Counted from the stretch's first letter, positions 44,342 to 57,114 are shown. The stretch is 64,000 nt of DNA from Streptomyces sp. A0642 (GCF_004795105.1 NZ_SSBL01000007.1:62001-126000); one strand, 5' to 3'. Program-made: numbers and translations. Notes: generated from the sequence alone by a model not told the origin.

Positions 44342-47300
44342 TCGCTTCGGGGGTTCGCAGGGTGAGCAGGTCGCGGATCGTGATCACCGGGCCGTACTCC
44401 CGGCGGAGCAGCCCGGTCAGACGCACGGCGAGCATGGAGTGCCCGCCGAGGGAGACGAAGTCGCTGACGGCGCTGACCTCTTCGTCGTCCAGGTCGAGCG
44501 CCTCGGCGAAGAACGCGCACACGGTGCTCTCGGTTCCGGTCTCCGGTGCGCGTTCGGCCGCGGTGGTCAGCACCCCCAGCGGCCTGGCCTCCGGCAGGGC
44601 CTTGGTGTCGGCCTTCCCGTTCACGGTCAGGGGGATGCGGTCGACCTGGGCGTAGTGGGTGGGGCGCAGGAAGTCCGGAAGGGCGGCGCACACTTCGGAG
44701 GCGACGGACGCCAACGCGGATCCCTCGTCGAGCACCAGGTAGGCGGCCAGCCGGTACACCCCTTCGGCCTGCGGGTCCGGCTGCGCGACCACGGCGGCGA
44801 ACCGCACCGCCGGGTGGTCGGCGAACGCGGCCTCGACCTCGCCCGGCTCGACGCGGTGTCCGCGGATCTTGACCTGCTGGTCGGTGCGGCCCAGGTACAT
44901 CAGGTTGCCGTCGGGCCGCCGGATCACCAGGTCCCCGGTGCGGTACATGCGCTCGCCGGGTCCGGCGAACGGGCATGCGACGAAGCGGTGCGCCGTCTGG
45001 GCGGCCCGGCCGAGGTAGCCGCGTGCCGTGCCGACGCCGGAGACGTACAGCTCGCCGGGCACCCCGTCCGGCAGCGGGCGCAGCCAGGGGTCGAGCACGT
45101 ACACCTCGGTGTTGTCGATCGGGACGCCGACCACCGGGTCCTCGCATTCGAAAGTGCCCACGCCGAGGGTGTTGATGGTGTATTCGGTGGGTCCGTACAG
45201 GTTGTAGCCGACCGTGCCCTCGGTCTCCGCGAGCCGCTGCCACAGGGCCGGGGTGACCGCCTCGCCGCCGAGCAGCACCAGGGCGGGCCGCCGTCCGGGG
45301 GTGTCGAGCAGGCCCTCCGCGACCAGCTGGTGCGCGTACGTGGGGGTCACGTTGACGACGTCGATGCCGTGCTCCAGGCAGTACGCGACCAGCCGGGGCG
45401 CGTCGCGGCGCAGTTCCTCGTCGCAGATGTGCACCTCATGGCCGTCGGCGAGCCACAGCAACTCCTCCCACGACATGTCGAAGGCGAACGACACGGTGTG
45501 CGCGATTCTGAAGACCCGGTGCCCGTGCGCGGCCAGCACCGGCTCGAAGATGCGTCGCTGATGGTTGATCAGCATGTTGGTGAGCCCGGCGTATTCGGTC
45601 ACCACGCCCTTGGGCCTGCCGGTCGATCCCGAGGTGTAGATCGTGTACGCGGGGTGCCGCAGGCGGTCCGGATCGTCCGGCGCGAACGTCCGGTACGGCT
45701 CCGCCCCGGGCAGCGGGCGGTCCAGCTCGATGAGGTCGCCGGTCAGCCGGGGCGACACCGCGCCGACCGTGAGGATCACGTCCGGGCGGGCGTCGTCGAC
45801 GATCGCGGCTATCCGCTCGTCCGGGTGGTCGAGCTCCAGCGGGACGTAGGCCGCTCCCACGCGCAGCACGGCGAACAGCGCCACGATCGAGTCGAGCGAG
45901 CGCGGGACCGCGAGGGCCACGGTGCGCTCGGGTCCGATGCCGCGTCCGGCCAGCACACCCGCCACCGCGCGGCTGCGGTCGCGGAGCTGGGCGAAGGTCA
46001 GGGTCGCGCCGTGGGCGACGAGGGCGACGCGGTGCGGGTCGCGGTCCGCCGCCCGGTCGAACCGGTCGACGACGGTGTCCGTCCCGATGCCCGTACGCGT
46101 GGCGGGCCCGGGCTCCGGTCCCGGTCCTCGCAGAGCGCCGACGGGGCCGGTGGTCCTGGCCAGTTCCTCCAGCAGGCGCAGGTAGTCGTCCAGGAGCCGG
46201 CGGGCGTTCGCCGGGTCGTCGTCGCGGTGCTCCAGTCTGACGGTGAGCCGGTCGCCGGGGGTGACGACCCAGGTGAACGGATAGTGGGTCGAGTCGTCGG
46301 CCCGGACCGAGGTGATGCCGTGCCGTGCGTTCATCCCGGCGAGCGCGTCGAGGTCCAGGAAGTTCTGGAGGACGAAGAGGTTGTCGAACAGGGTGTCGTG
46401 TCCACTGGCGCGCTGGATCTCGCCGAGGCCCAGGTGCTCGTGCTCCATCGCCTCGACCCGGGCCGCCTGGACGGCCGTCAGGTACTCCCGGACCGTGTCG
46501 TGCGGCCGGGGCCGCGTCCACAGGGGCACGGTGTTGAGCAGTACGCCGACGATGGCGGAGAGCCCCTCGCCCTCGCGGCCGGACACGGTCACGCCGAACA
46601 CCGCGTCGGCCCGGCCGGTGTGCGCGCCGAGCAGGAGGCCGAACGCGCCGGTCAGCACGGTGTTCAGCGTGACGCCGTGGGCCTTGGCCGCGTCCCTCAG
46701 CAGGTCCGACAGTTCGGCGGACAACGTGTGGACGAGCGCGCGCGGCAGTTCGTCCGGGAGATCGGGGCGGGGCCCGGCGAGCAGGGTCGGTCCGGTGAGG
46801 CCCTCCAGGTGCCGCGCCCAGAAGCGTTCCGCAACCGCGGGGTCCTTGGCGGCGAGGGTGCGGGCGTAGTCCTCGAATCCGGGGCCGGCCGGGGGCCCCT
46901 CCAGTGGCTCACCGGCTACGACGGCCCGGTAGGCGTCGAACAGGTCGCGCAGCAGGATCTCGCGGGACCAGCCGTCCCACAGCAGGAGGTGGTAACTCAG
47001 CAGCAGCCGGTCGCACCCGTCGGGCAGGCGCACCACGGTCAGCCGGACCAGCGGCGGCTCGCCCGGGTCGAATCCGGTGTCGCGGTCGCGGGCGCGCAGG
47101 GCGTCGGCCTCGGCGTCCGTCGCCAGGTGAACGGTGCGGACCTCGACGCGGCGGCCCGCCCTGAGGACCTGCACCGGGTTTCCGCGGTCGTCGGTGGTGA
47201 AGCCGGCGCCCACGACCGGGTGCCGTGCGATCACGTGCGCCATCGCCTCGGCGAGGGCGTCGGTGTCCAGGCGGCGGTCGAAGGTGAAGTAGCTCTGTGC

Positions 47301-50300
47301 GACGTAGTGCCCGGCCGTGGCCGCCATCTGGGCCTGGAAGTACAGGCCGCGTTGGAGGGGGGTGACCGGAGCGGTGCGCTCGGCCGTCGCGGCGGCGTCG
47401 GCGATGTGTTCCAGGGCGGCTCGCCAGTGGCCGGTGATCTCGTCGGGGATGCCGTCGGCGAGGGTGAAGGCCGCGTGCAGGCTGCCGGTGGTGTCGTCGG
47501 TCCAGGCGTTGACCTCGACGGCGTACGGGCGGCCCTCGTCCGTGCCGGCGAGGTGCGGCGCCCGGGACTCGCCGCTCCGGCCGAGGTAGTTGAACAGCAC
47601 CTGCGGGCGGGCGGTCAGCAGCGGGGCGGTCTGCGGGTTGAGGTACCTGAGCCGGCCGTAGGCGACGTGTCCGTCTTCGTCCGGCTGGCGTGCGGCGACC
47701 TCGCGCGCCGCCTCGACGGGGTCGGTGTGCGCGGTGAGCCGCACGGGTGCGATGGCGGTGAACCAGCCGACCGTACGGGTGTAGTCGTGGTGTTCCCGCG
47801 CGGGGACCCGGCCGTGCCGCTCCAGATCGATCGCGAGGTCGGTGGGCGACGGCTGGAAGCGGGTCAGCGCGGTGCGGAGCGCGCCGCACAGCAGCTCGGT
47901 GAGCCCGATGCCGAGTGCGGCGGGCGCGGTGCGCGTCACCCGGTCGCTGACGTCGGGCGCCAGCACGACGGTCGTCTCGCGCACGCCCTCGACGGCGGGC
48001 AGCAACGCGGGCGCGCCGAGCGTGGTGATCCAGTCGCCCAGGCCGGACACCTCGGCGGACCGGGCGGTCATCGCCTCGGCGTACTCGGCGTACGACGTGG
48101 TGGGGGGTGCCAGCTCCGCCCCGTCCAGTGCGGTGGCCAGGTCGTCGAGCAGGATCAGCCAGGACACCGCGTCGACGGCGAGATGGTGCACGGCCACCAC
48201 GAGCGTCCGGTTCTCCGGCATCCAGGAGAACGCGATGACGCCCCCGGACCCGGATGCGGCACCGGTCTCCGGATCGAGGCGTCCGGCCGCCTCGTTGGCG
48301 GCGGCCGTCACGTCGGTCGTCCCCGTGCGGCCGACGGTGACCTCGCGGTGGGGCTCGGTGCGCAGGGCCCACACGCCGTGCCCGGCGTGCAGCCGCAGAC
48401 GGAGGACCGGGTGCGCGGCCACGACGGCGTTGGCGGCGCGTGCGACATCGGCGAGCCCGGCGCCCTCGGGGACCGTCAGCCATCTGGCTTGGGCGAACCG
48501 GGCGAGCGAGCCGCCCAGTTCGCGCCTGCGCAGGATGATCGGCGTCGGGAGCAGGGGGCCGTCAGCCCGGTGGGCGGGCGCGGGGGCGGCGATCCGCTGC
48601 GTCCGCGCTTCCAGCTGCTCGGCGAGTGCGCGCGGGGTCTTGAACAGGAAGACGTCCCGCGGTGCGATCGGAAGTCCGATGGCCCGGGCCCGGTTGATGA
48701 GGGTGATGGCGAGGATGCTGTCCCCGCCGGCCATGAAGAAGTCGGTGCCGGCGTCCACGGCGGAGCCGGGCAGCGTCTCGCCGAAGACGCTCACCAGTGA
48801 CGCGAGCGCGGACCCCGGAGCGACCGCCGGGACGGCTTCCCGGCCGGTGAGCGCGGAGCCGGCTGCGCCTTCGGGGGACGGGTCCGTGGCCGCGTGCTCG
48901 GCGAGGGCCTCACGGTCCAGCTTCCCGTTGACCGTGAGCGGGAGCGCTTCGACCGGGCGCACCCGCCCCGGCACCATGTGCGCGGGCAGCTTCGCGGCCA
49001 GGAGGCCGGTGAGTCCGCCGGGTACCCGGCCCACGATGTGCGCGACCAGGTGGTCTCCGCTGTCCGCCACGGTGACGGCCGCGTCGACCACGCCTTCGAG
49101 CTCCCTGATCGCCGACTCCACCTCGCCGGGCTCGATCCGGAACCCCTTGAGCTGGACCTGGTCGTCGGCGCGGCCCGCGAACTCCAGCTCCCCGTCCAGG
49201 GTGCGCCGGGCGAGGTCGCCCGTGTGGTACATCCGGGAGCCGTCGCCGGCGAACGGGTCCGCCACGAAGCGGCCCGCGGTCAGTCCCGGCCTGCCGAGGT
49301 AGCCGAGCGCCACCTGCTCGCCCGCGACGTAGATCGCGCCCACCCTTCCGGGCGGCACCGGCCGGAGCCGGTCGTCCAGGAGATGGATGCGCAGGCCGGG
49401 CACCGGACCGCCGATCGGACTGACGCCGGTGTCGAGGTCCTCGGCGCCGAGCACCCGGTGGGTGACGTGGACGGTGGTCTCGGTGATGCCGTACATGTTG
49501 ACGAGTTCGGGCGCGTCGGCGCCGTACCGCTCGACCCACCCGCGCAGCCGTACGGGATCCAGCGCCTCGCCTCCGAAGACGATCCGCCGCAGTGCGGTGG
49601 CCGGTTCGCCGGCGTGCCGGTCGGCCTCGACGAACCGGTAGAACGCCGATGGGGTCTGGTTGAGCACCGTGACTCCGCGCTCGCGGACCAGCCGGTGGAA
49701 GTCCACCGGGGAGCGCGTCAGCGCGTAGTCCGGCACGAGCAGTTCACCACCGTGCGCGAGCGCGCCCCACAGCTCCCAGACGGCGAAGTCGAAGGAGTAC
49801 GAGTGGAACTGGACCCACACGTCGTCGGGGCCGAACTCCATGTCGGCCCGGGTGTTCGCGAGCAGCGCCACCACGGAGGCGTGCGGGACGACGACGCCCT
49901 TGGGCCGGCCGGTGGACCCCGACGTGTAGATCACGTACGCGGGATCGTCCGGGCCCGGTTCCGCGGTCTCCGGCGCGGGCCCGTGCGGAGGGGGCGGTTC
50001 GTCGCCGAGCACGAGCACCCGGGCCTGTACGCCCGCCCGGGACAGCAGGCGCGCGAACCGGTCCCGCTGCTCGCGGTCCACGAGCACGGCCTGCGGTGCG
50101 GCGTCCGCCAGGACGTACTCCAGCCGTTCGTCCGGGTAGTCCGGGTCCAGCGGTACGTACGCACCGCCCGCCGTGACGATCGCGATCAGGGCGAGCACCT
50201 GTTCCAGGGAACGCGGTACGCCGACGGCGACGCGCGCGCCGGGCCCGGCGCCGGCCGCCCTCAGCACCCCGGCCAGCTCGTCCTTGGCCGAGGCCAGTTC

Positions 50301-53300
50301 ACCGTACGTGAGCGACCTGGTGCCTCCGTCGAGGGCGCACTGGGTGACGGCGACGGCGGCCGTGTCCCGGCGTGCGGCGGCGTCGAACAGCGCGCCAAGG
50401 GTCGCCGGGGCGACCGGGGCGGGGCGCCGGTCCTCCTCGGCCGCCAGGTCCGCGACCAGGGCGTCCGGCCGGGTGAGCAGGCCGGTGAGGGTGCGGGTGA
50501 ACCTGCGCAGGATGGCGGCGGCGCCCGATTCCCGGAGCAGGTCCCCGTCGTAGATCAGGTGGAAGCGCGGGCCGCCGTCGGGGGCGCGCTCCACCACCAG
50601 CGTCAACGGGTAGTGCGGGGCCCCCTCGTTCACGATGCCGGTGACGACCACCTCGTCGTCGGGCCCGCGCAGGGCGGTCACGTCGGTCGCCACGTCGAAC
50701 ACCACAAGGGTGTCGAAGCGGGCGCCCGCGCCGGCCTGCCGGCCGATCCTCGCCAGCGAGACGTGCTGGTGCGGCAGCACGGTGCTCTGGTGCTCCCGCA
50801 CCGAGGCGAGCAGACCGGACGACGTCGTGGTCCCGGACCACCGGGCGCGCACGGGAATGGTGTTGATGAACAGGCCGACCATGTCGGCGATGCCGGGGAC
50901 GTCCGCGTCGCGTCCGGAGACGGTCGATCCGAACACCACGTCCTCGGCGTGGAGGATGCCGCCGAGCGTCACGGCCCAGGCGCTGTGCACGGCCACGCTC
51001 AGGGGCACGCCCGCCGACCTGGCGGCCGCGTCGATGCCGTCCGACGGCTCCACGGCCGTGTCGGCGAACCGGTCCGACGGGATGTGGCCCTCGGCGACGA
51101 GGGAGGGGCCGCACAGCCCGGCGAGCTCCTCGCGCCAGACGCGCTCGCTCTCGTCGGCGTCGCGCCCGGCGAGCCAGTGCACGTAGTCGGGGAAGCCGCC
51201 GGCCCGGTACACGGTGCCCGGCCGGTGGTATTCGGCGAGCAGGGTGCGGAGCATCGGCGGCACCGACCAGCCGTCGGCGATGATGTGGTGCACGGTCTGC
51301 ACCAGGACGGGGCGGCCGGCGCCCCGCCGGATGAGCGTGTAGCGCATCAGCGGGCCGGTGGCCAGGTCGAACCCCTGGCGACGGTCGTGCTCCGCGTACG
51401 TCCGGATCTCGGCGTCGGTGATGCCCGGACGGTCCAGTGTGGTGAAGGGCGCCTCCGTCCCGCTCTCCAGCACGGAGACCACCCGGCCGTCGGCCAGGGC
51501 GACGAATCGTGCGGCCAGGTTCGGATACAGCGTCAGCAGCCGGGTGGCCGCTGCCGCGAGCCGTCCGGCGTCCACCTCGCCGTCCAGCGTCAGCAGTTGC
51601 TGCTCGACGTAGCCGCCGGCCGCGTCGTCGTCGAAGACCGAGTGGAAGTACAGGCCTTCCTGCAACGGGGTCAGCGGCAGAATGCCGTGCAGTCGCGGGC
51701 CGTCCAGGGCGTCGACATCGGCCTGGGTGAGCGCCAGCGGGGCGAAGTCGCTGGGCGAGTGGCCGCCGTGTTCGAGCGAGGCCAGTCCGGTCAGGGCCTC
51801 CCGCAGATAGGCGCCGAGGGTCGTGATGTCCTCGTCGGTGAACAGGCCGTCGGGCCAGGAGAGGGTGGCGACCAGTTCGTGCGCCCCGGACGCGACGGGT
51901 TCGGCGACGAGGTTGAACTCCAGGGCGCGCGGCAGGCGCATCCTCGGATCGCGCTTCTCGCCGAGCTGCCCGGTGGTCCCGGCGAGCTGCCAGTCCCCTG
52001 CGGCGTCCGAGTCGAAACGGCCCAGGTAGTTGAACAGCACCTGGGGAGCGGGCGCGTCGAACCGCGTGTCGTGCACATACCGCAGGGCGCCGTAGGGGAG
52101 CCCGTTGCCCGGCACGCGGGCGAGGTCCTCCTTGACCGCCTTCAGCGCGGCGGCCAGGTAGGCGGGCGAGGTGAACGAGTCCGTGGCGCCGGGGTCGACG
52201 GTCACCGGGAACAGGGTGGTGAACCAGCCGACGGTCCGGGAGAGTTCGGGTTCACAGCCGGCGGCCTCCGCGACGAAACGGCCCTCGCGGCCGTGCCCCT
52301 CCAGTTCGATGTGGGCGAACGTCTGGTCCTGGCCGAGGTCGCGGCGCCACCGGGCGAGGGCGACGGCGAGCGCGGTCAGCAGGACGTCGTTGACGCCGGC
52401 GTGGAACTTCGCGGGGATCTCGCTCAGCAGCGCCGACGTGGTCCCCGTCCCCACCGAGACGGTCCGCTGCCGCTCCCGGGCGACGGTGTCGGCGTCGGTC
52501 GGCGCACGCCTGCCCAGCGGTCCGTCGGCACCGGGCAGGGGACGCTCGAAGTAGGCGCGGTCCGCGTCGAACGCGGGACGTCCCAGCAGCTCGGTCCAGC
52601 GCCGGAACGACGTTCCCACCGCCGGCAGTTCGAGCGCCGCGCCTGAGCTGTACTGCCGCCACGCCGTCGCGATGTCCTCCCTCAGGACCCGCCAGGAGAC
52701 GCCGTCGACGACCACATGGTGGATGACCACCACCAGCTGCCGGTCCTCGCGGCGCCAGACCGCGCGCAGCATGACGCCGTTGTCCGGGTCGAGCCCCTCG
52801 GTGGCGCGTGCGACGCAGGCGTCGAGCGGCAGGCCGCTCTCCTCCCACGCGGCGACGGCTCCTTCCGCCTCCGGCACGAAGAAGCTCCAGCGCTCCCCGC
52901 GCACCAGCCTGGCCCGCAGCATGTCGTGGTGGCGGACGAGCGCGGTGAGGATCCGGTCCAGGGCGTCGGCGGTCAGGTCCGCCGGGGTGGTGAGCACCAC
53001 CGACTGGACGAAGCCGTCGACCGCGTCGGTGGTCTCGCCGAGCCACTGGACGATGGGCGATCCCACGACGGGCCCGGTCGGCACGTCGTCGTCCTGCGCC
53101 GTGGACGGGTCCTCGCGGCTCGCGACCGCGGCGAGGGCGCCGACGACACCGTGGGTGAAGATCTGCCGCGCCGTGACGTGGAGACCGGCGTCCCGCAAGG
53201 CGCTCAGCAGGGAGATCGCCAGAATGCTGTCCCCGCCCAGCCGGAAGAAGTCCTGGTCGACGCCGACCTCGTCCAGCCGCAGTACGGCGGCGACGGCCGC

Positions 53301-55262
53301 GCAGACCACGCGCTCGTTCTCCGTGGTGGGCGCGAGCAGCGGACCGGCCGCGGTCACGGGTTCCGGCAGCGCCGCCCGGTCGACCTTGCCGTTGGCGGTG
53401 AGCGGGAACTCCTTCAGCACGACGGTGCGGGCGGGCACCATGTAATCCACCAGGTGCGCGTCCGCCCAGTCCCTGACCTCGTCGGCGTGCAGGTCCTCGT
53501 GCCCGGCGGCCGGGATCACGTACCCCACGAGGTAGGTCCCGCCCGCGGTGTTCTTCCTGGCGACGACGCAGCTGTGCCGCACGCCGGGGTGCTCGGCGAG
53601 TCCGGCCTCGACGTCCTCGGTCTCCAGGCGCATCCCGCGGATCTTGATCTGGTTGTCGGCGCGGCCGAGGAAGTCGAGCGATCCGTCCGGGGCGTAGCGG
53701 GCGAGGTCGCCGGTGCGGTACAGCCGCGAGCCGTCGGCCGCGAACGGGTTCGCCACGAAGCGGGATGCGGTGAGGCCGGGCGCGTTGACGTATCCGCGTC
53801 CCAGGAGGAAACCGCCCACGTACAGTTCGCCGCCGGCCCCGACCGGGACGGGGCGGAGTTCGTCGTCGAGCACGTACAACTGCGTGTTGGGGTTGGCCTT
53901 GCCGATCGAGGTCGACAGGCGTTCCGCCGCGCCCCGGTAGATGACGTGCGAGACGCCGATGGTCGTCTCGGCGGGGCCGTAGCCGTGGTACATGGGGATG
54001 TCGAGGCGGGTGCGGAAGCGCTCGTAGAGCTCGGGGGTGAGCACCTCGCCGCCGCACCACACATGGCGCAGGCTGTCCAGACGGCCCGAGTCGCCCGCCA
54101 TCTCCAGCAGGACGTCGAGCATGGACGAGACCAGGTAGGTGAAGGTGACGCGCTGCTCGGCGATCACGCTGAGCAGGTGGTGCGGGTCGCGTTCGCCGCC
54201 GGGCCGCAGGACCACCAGCCGTGCGCCGCACACGAGCGGCAGGAAGATCTCGTTGATGGAGATGTCGAACGACAGCGGCGCTTTGAACAAGGACGCGTCG
54301 TCGGGGCCGAAGTGCAGGATCTCGCCGGACTGCCACAACAGGCGCTCGCTGATCGCCTCGTGCCGGATCATCGCGCCCTTGGGCCGGCCGGTCGAGCCGG
54401 ACGTGAAGATCACATAGGCCAGGGCGGCTCCGGGTACGGTGACCGCGGGGCCCGTGGCGGGGTGGGAGGCGAACCGCCAGTCCCCGAGGTCGACGGCCAC
54501 GGCGTCCGGCTCGCCCGGGCGGTGCTCACCCGAGCCGGTGAGCTGGAGCACGACCCGGGCGTCCTCGATGACGACGGCCCTGCGCGCGGCGGGCCACTGC
54601 GGATCGAGCGGGACGAACGCGCATCCCGCCTGGAGCACGCCGAGCAGTGCGACCACCATGTCGGCGGAGCGCTCCAGCGAGATGCCGACGACCTGCTCGG
54701 CAACGAGTCCGCGCTCGAGCAGGTGGTGGGCCAACTGGCTTGCGTACGCGGCGACCTGTCGGTACGTCAGGGTGCGCTGCGCGTCCACGATCGCGACGGC
54801 GTCCGGGCTTCGCCGTACCTGCTCGTGGAACATCTCCACGAGGGTCGGACGGACCCGGCCGGCCTCCGTGTCGTTCCACCGGGCCAGGGCCTCGATCCGT
54901 GCGGTGACGCCCGAGGGGCCGATGGTCCCGAGGGGCCGGTCGGGGAAGTCCGCGAGGTCGTCCAGGGCGAGCTGGGCGTCGGCCTGCGAGACGCCTTCCG
55001 GGACGGCGATACTGCGGCCGTCCGCACCGGTCTCCCAGCCGGCCGGTCCCGGGCCGCCGCTGCCGGCCCATCCGAGGACGTCGGCGAACAGGGTGCCGGG
55101 GCTCAGGTCCATACCCTGCGGACTGTGTCCGGTCGCCCAGTAGGAGAGAGCCACGGCGCACGCGGTGACGAGCGCGCGGTCACTGTGATCACCGGTTCGC
55201 CGGCGCAGGCCGGCCAGGCCCGTTTCGGAAAGCAGTACGAGACGAGCGCCCGGTTCCATCAT
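44313..55262 (-). CDS. cchH: Coelichelin NRPS, three modules, no thioesterase
   Basis: A 3649-residue megasynthase with order A1-PCP1-E1-C2-A2-PCP2-E2-C3-A3-PCP3 (roughly 130-635, 645-710, 735-1185, 1200-1640, 1655-2110, 2145-2215, 2225-2615, 2620-3060, 3075-3560, 3575-3645). Carrier serines are Ser679, Ser2182 and Ser3609. Pocket residues read from the alignment are DINYWGGIGK (formyl-hydroxyornithine), DFWNVGMVHK (threonine) and DMENLGLINK (hydroxyornithine). E domains predict D residues at positions 1 and 2. Three modules make the tetrapeptide coelichelin, so module 1 must act twice. C2 has HHIIADG, but C3 has HLLLWDG, with Leu2759 where the catalytic second histidine belongs. Residues 1-125 are an unassigned N-terminal region. 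Confidence 0.96.
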   Translation of the reverse strand: MMEPGARLVLLSETGLAGLRRRTGDHSDRALVTACAVALSYWATGHSPQGMDLSPGTLFADVLGWAGSGGPGPAGWETGADGRSIAVPEGVSQADAQLALDDLADFPDRPLGTIGPSGVTARIEALARWNDTEAGRVRPTLVEMFHEQVRRSPDAVAIVDAQRTLTYRQVAAYASQLAHHLLERGLVAEQVVGISLERSADMVVALLGVLQAGCAFVPLDPQWPAARRAVVIEDARVVLQLTGSGEHRPGEPDAVAVDLGDWRFASHPATGPAVTVPGAALAYVIFTSGSTGRPKGAMIRHEAISERLLWQSGEILHFGPDDASLFKAPLSFDISINEIFLPLVCGARLVVLRPGGERDPHHLLSVIAEQRVTFTYLVSSMLDVLLEMAGDSGRLDSLRHVWCGGEVLTPELYERFRTRLDIPMYHGYGPAETTIGVSHVIYRGAAERLSTSIGKANPNTQLYVLDDELRPVPVGAGGELYVGGFLLGRGYVNAPGLTASRFVANPFAADGSRLYRTGDLARYAPDGSLDFLGRADNQIKIRGMRLETEDVEAGLAEHPGVRHSCVVARKNTAGGTYLVGYVIPAAGHEDLHADEVRDWADAHLVDYMVPARTVVLKEFPLTANGKVDRAALPEPVTAAGPLLAPTTENERVVCAAVAAVLRLDEVGVDQDFFRLGGDSILAISLLSALRDAGLHVTARQIFTHGVVGALAAVASREDPSTAQDDDVPTGPVVGSPIVQWLGETTDAVDGFVQSVVLTTPADLTADALDRILTALVRHHDMLRARLVRGERWSFFVPEAEGAVAAWEESGLPLDACVARATEGLDPDNGVMLRAVWRREDRQLVVVIHHVVVDGVSWRVLREDIATAWRQYSSGAALELPAVGTSFRRWTELLGRPAFDADRAYFERPLPGADGPLGRRAPTDADTVARERQRTVSVGTGTTSALLSEIPAKFHAGVNDVLLTALAVALARWRRDLGQDQTFAHIELEGHGREGRFVAEAAGCEPELSRTVGWFTTLFPVTVDPGATDSFTSPAYLAAALKAVKEDLARVPGNGLPYGALRYVHDTRFDAPAPQVLFNYLGRFDSDAAGDWQLAGTTGQLGEKRDPRMRLPRALEFNLVAEPVASGAHELVATLSWPDGLFTDEDITTLGAYLREALTGLASLEHGGHSPSDFAPLALTQADVDALDGPRLHGILPLTPLQEGLYFHSVFDDDAAGGYVEQQLLTLDGEVDAGRLAAAATRLLTLYPNLAARFVALADGRVVSVLESGTEAPFTTLDRPGITDAEIRTYAEHDRRQGFDLATGPLMRYTLIRRGAGRPVLVQTVHHIIADGWSVPPMLRTLLAEYHRPGTVYRAGGFPDYVHWLAGRDADESERVWREELAGLCGPSLVAEGHIPSDRFADTAVEPSDGIDAAARSAGVPLSVAVHSAWAVTLGGILHAEDVVFGSTVSGRDADVPGIADMVGLFINTIPVRARWSGTTTSSGLLASVREHQSTVLPHQHVSLARIGRQAGAGARFDTLVVFDVATDVTALRGPDDEVVVTGIVNEGAPHYPLTLVVERAPDGGPRFHLIYDGDLLRESGAAAILRRFTRTLTGLLTRPDALVADLAAEEDRRPAPVAPATLGALFDAAARRDTAAVAVTQCALDGGTRSLTYGELASAKDELAGVLRAAGAGPGARVAVGVPRSLEQVLALIAIVTAGGAYVPLDPDYPDERLEYVLADAAPQAVLVDREQRDRFARLLSRAGVQARVLVLGDEPPPPHGPAPETAEPGPDDPAYVIYTSGSTGRPKGVVVPHASVVALLANTRADMEFGPDDVWVQFHSYSFDFAVWELWGALAHGGELLVPDYALTRSPVDFHRLVRERGVTVLNQTPSAFYRFVEADRHAGEPATALRRIVFGGEALDPVRLRGWVERYGADAPELVNMYGITETTVHVTHRVLGAEDLDTGVSPIGGPVPGLRIHLLDDRLRPVPPGRVGAIYVAGEQVALGYLGRPGLTAGRFVADPFAGDGSRMYHTGDLARRTLDGELEFAGRADDQVQLKGFRIEPGEVESAIRELEGVVDAAVTVADSGDHLVAHIVGRVPGGLTGLLAAKLPAHMVPGRVRPVEALPLTVNGKLDREALAEHAATDPSPEGAAGSALTGREAVPAVAPGSALASLVSVFGETLPGSAVDAGTDFFMAGGDSILAITLINRARAIGLPIAPRDVFLFKTPRALAEQLEARTQRIAAPAPAHRADGPLLPTPIILRRRELGGSLARFAQARWLTVPEGAGLADVARAANAVVAAHPVLRLRLHAGHGVWALRTEPHREVTVGRTGTTDVTAAANEAAGRLDPETGAASGSGGVIAFSWMPENRTLVVAVHHLAVDAVSWLILLDDLATALDGAELAPPTTSYAEYAEAMTARSAEVSGLGDWITTLGAPALLPAVEGVRETTVVLAPDVSDRVTRTAPAALGIGLTELLCGALRTALTRFQPSPTDLAIDLERHGRVPAREHHDYTRTVGWFTAIAPVRLTAHTDPVEAAREVAARQPDEDGHVAYGRLRYLNPQTAPLLTARPQVLFNYLGRSGESRAPHLAGTDEGRPYAVEVNAWTDDTTGSLHAAFTLADGIPDEITGHWRAALEHIADAAATAERTAPVTPLQRGLYFQAQMAATAGHYVAQSYFTFDRRLDTDALAEAMAHVIARHPVVGAGFTTDDRGNPVQVLRAGRRVEVRTVHLATDAEADALRARDRDTGFDPGEPPLVRLTVVRLPDGCDRLLLSYHLLLWDGWSREILLRDLFDAYRAVVAGEPLEGPPAGPGFEDYARTLAAKDPAVAERFWARHLEGLTGPTLLAGPRPDLPDELPRALVHTLSAELSDLLRDAAKAHGVTLNTVLTGAFGLLLGAHTGRADAVFGVTVSGREGEGLSAIVGVLLNTVPLWTRPRPHDTVREYLTAVQAARVEAMEHEHLGLGEIQRASGHDTLFDNLFVLQNFLDLDALAGMNARHGITSVRADDSTHYPFTWVVTPGDRLTVRLEHRDDDPANARRLLDDYLRLLEELARTTGPVGALRGPGPEPGPATRTGIGTDTVVDRFDRAADRDPHRVALVAHGATLTFAQLRDRSRAVAGVLAGRGIGPERTVALAVPRSLDSIVALFAVLRVGAAYVPLELDHPDERIAAIVDDARPDVILTVGAVSPRLTGDLIELDRPLPGAEPYRTFAPDDPDRLRHPAYTIYTSGSTGRPKGVVTEYAGLTNMLINHQRRIFEPVLAAHGHRVFRIAHTVSFAFDMSWEELLWLADGHEVHICDEELRRDAPRLVAYCLEHGIDVVNVTPTYAHQLVAEGLLDTPGRRPALVLLGGEAVTPALWQRLAETEGTVGYNLYGPTEYTINTLGVGTFECEDPVVGVPIDNTEVYVLDPWLRPLPDGVPGELYVSGVGTARGYLGRAAQTAHRFVACPFAGPGERMYRTGDLVIRRPDGNLMYLGRTDQQVKIRGHRVEPGEVEAAFADHPAVRFAAVVAQPDPQAEGVYRLAAYLVLDEGSALASVASEVCAALPDFLRPTHYAQVDRIPLTVNGKADTKALPEARPLGVLTTAAERAPETGTESTVCAFFAEALDLDDEEVSAVSDFVSLGGHSMLAVRLTGLLRREYGPVITIRDLLTLRTPEAIAGHLDARS

Positions 55263-55295
55263 CGAAGACTCCGCTTCCCATCCGAGGTGTCCAAC

Positions 55296-55314
55296 TTAGC
55301 CTAGCCTAACTAAG
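55296..55314. promoter_or_regulatory. Iron box upstream of the NRPS gene
   Basis: On the minus strand this reads CTTAGTTAGGCTAGGCTAA, matching 14 of 19 positions of TTAGGTTAGGCTAACCTAA. It lies 33 nt before the NRPS start. Its 16-bp core TAGCCTAGCCTAACTA (plus strand) is identical to the box before cchF. Confidence 0.75.
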
Positions 55315-55320
55315 GTTCAC

Positions 55321-57114
55321 CTAACTACCTTCGCGCCAGGCCTGCCACAACCGTGCGTACCGGCCCCCCAGAGCCACCAGCTCCTCGTGCGTCCCCTGCT
55401 CCACGACCCGTCCCGCGTCCAGCACGGCGATCCGGTCCGCCGCCATCGCCTGGGTCAGCCGGTGCGCCACGAACAGCGTGGTCCGCCCCGCGCACGCGGC
55501 GAGCACACCCCGCTCCAGCTCGGCGGCGCCCGCACTGCCGGCCTCGGCCGTCGACTCGTCCAGGACCACCACGGGCGACCGCGCCAGTACCAGCCGGGCC
55601 AGGGCGATCTGGGCGACCTTGGTGACGTCCAGGCGCTCCCCGCCCTCGCCGACCACGGTCCGCAGTCCGTCCGGCAGCGCGTCGGCCCACACCCCCGCGC
55701 CCACCGTCCGCAGCGCGTCCGCCAGTTCCCCGTCCGTCGCCTCCGGCGCGGCCAGCCGCAGGTCGTCGGCGAGCGGGCCGGAGAACACGTGCGTCTCCTG
55801 CGTCAGGATGCTCACCAGGGCCCGCGCCCCGGCCTCGTCCAGCCCCGCGAGGTCGTGCGGCCCGATCCGCACCGAACCGGTCTGCGGGGTTCCGATGCCC
55901 GCGATCAGGGCGGCGAGCGTCGACTTGCCCGCGCCCGTCGCCCCCACCAGGGCGAGTGAACCGCCGGCGGGGATTGTCAGGCCGACGTCCCTGAGGACCG
56001 GGTCCTCGGCGTCGGGGTAGCTGAACGTCAGCCCTTCCACGGTCACTTGGTACGGGCCCGCACCGGCCGGCGCCACGGTGGAGTCGCCCACCAGGCGGTC
56101 CTCCGTCCGCTCGCCCAGCACCCCGACCAGCCGGGTCAGGCTCGCGCCCGACTTCTGCGCCTCGTCGAAGGTGAACATGATCGCGCCGAGCGGTGTGAAC
56201 AGCCGGTGGAACATCAGCGGAGCGGCCGACACCTCCCCGAGGGTGGCCGCGTCGCCCTCCAGCAGGGCGTATCCGGCCAGGAGGATCAGGACCAGTCCGA
56301 TGAACTCGGCACGGTTCTCCCTGCCGACGAAGCGGCCGAAGAACCGGAACACCTCGATGCCCAGTTCGCGTACCCGCCACGACTCGTCCGTGACCTTCTC
56401 GCGGAACGCACCCTCCAGGCGGTAGGCCCGGACCGTGTCGATCCCGTTCAGACCGCTGATCAGCGCCTGCGCCCGGTCGGCCTGCGCCGCCCGTTGCCTC
56501 CGGTAGAGCGGCGCGGACCGGGGCAGGTACCAGCGCAGGGCCAGGGCGTACGCGGGAAGCGCACCCGCGCCGGCGAGGCCGAGCCGCCAGTCCAGCCCGA
56601 ACATGCCGGCGGTCGCGATGGCGACCAGCACCCCCGCCGAGAACACCGTGGGAACGGCCGACCGGATGCCCCGGGACAGCACGGCCACGTCGTCGCCCAC
56701 CCGGGACAGCACATCGCCCCGGCCGACCTCCTCGATCCGTGCGCTGGGCATCCCCAGCACCGCGCGGACGGCGCCCTCGCGCAGCCGGGCGAGCAGCTCC
56801 GCGCCCAGCCGTCCGATCAGATAGGCCGACGCCGCGGTGGCGGCCGCCCCGAGCAACGCGGCGGCGACCATCAGCACGCCGATCCGGACGAGGAGCGACC
56901 GCGGTTCGCCCCCGGCCACCCCGTCGACCACCTGGCCGAGCAGGAGAACCGGGAGCACCTGGAGCGCCGCGCCGGCCACCGTGGTGAGCACGGTGGCCGC
57001 CGTCAGCCACGGCGTCTCGCGGCAGTGCGCCGCGATCCACCGCGCCCCCTCTCCCCCGGTGGCCGTGCGGAGGGTCGCCGGGGCGGCTCGGGCGCCGGTG
57101 GTGGTCACCCGCAC
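55321..57114 (-). CDS. cchG: ABC exporter half-transporter with degenerate signature
   Basis: A 597-residue protein with a six-helix exporter membrane domain (about 35-310) and a nucleotide-binding domain. Walker A GATGAGKST (about 388-396), Q-loop SILTQETHVFSG, Walker B VVVLDESTAEAG and switch His in FVAHRLTQA are present. The signature is RLDVTKVAQIALARL instead of LSGGQRQR. It therefore supplies the intact half of one composite ATP site, complementary to CchI. GTG 57114 is used; GTG 57108 has better spacing from GGAG. Second gene of the cchF-cchG pair, 25 nt after cchF. Predicted coelichelin exporter subunit. Confidence 0.9.
   Translation of the reverse strand: MRVTTTGARAAPATLRTATGGEGARWIAAHCRETPWLTAATVLTTVAGAALQVLPVLLLGQVVDGVAGGEPRSLLVRIGVLMVAAALLGAAATAASAYLIGRLGAELLARLREGAVRAVLGMPSARIEEVGRGDVLSRVGDDVAVLSRGIRSAVPTVFSAGVLVAIATAGMFGLDWRLGLAGAGALPAYALALRWYLPRSAPLYRRQRAAQADRAQALISGLNGIDTVRAYRLEGAFREKVTDESWRVRELGIEVFRFFGRFVGRENRAEFIGLVLILLAGYALLEGDAATLGEVSAAPLMFHRLFTPLGAIMFTFDEAQKSGASLTRLVGVLGERTEDRLVGDSTVAPAGAGPYQVTVEGLTFSYPDAEDPVLRDVGLTIPAGGSLALVGATGAGKSTLAALIAGIGTPQTGSVRIGPHDLAGLDEAGARALVSILTQETHVFSGPLADDLRLAAPEATDGELADALRTVGAGVWADALPDGLRTVVGEGGERLDVTKVAQIALARLVLARSPVVVLDESTAEAGSAGAAELERGVLAACAGRTTLFVAHRLTQAMAADRIAVLDAGRVVEQGTHEELVALGGRYARLWQAWREGS

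Noticed and set aside
44313..44560. Hidden thioesterase at the NRPS C-terminus
   Set aside because: The protein ends about 40 residues after the PCP3 serine, with no GxSxG. No separate thioesterase lies in the cluster; the esterase is Fes-like.
43665..48800. A 1711-codon open frame antisense to the NRPS and exporter genes
   Set aside because: It is rich in Arg, Gly and Val with no domain. It mirrors the codon bias of the NRPS on the other strand, whose motifs are unmistakable.
48894..55304. Further very long antisense open frames (1250 and 862 codons) across the NRPS
   Set aside because: Composition is that of GC-bias shadows, and they cross several known NRPS domains. No start signal or protein motif is present.
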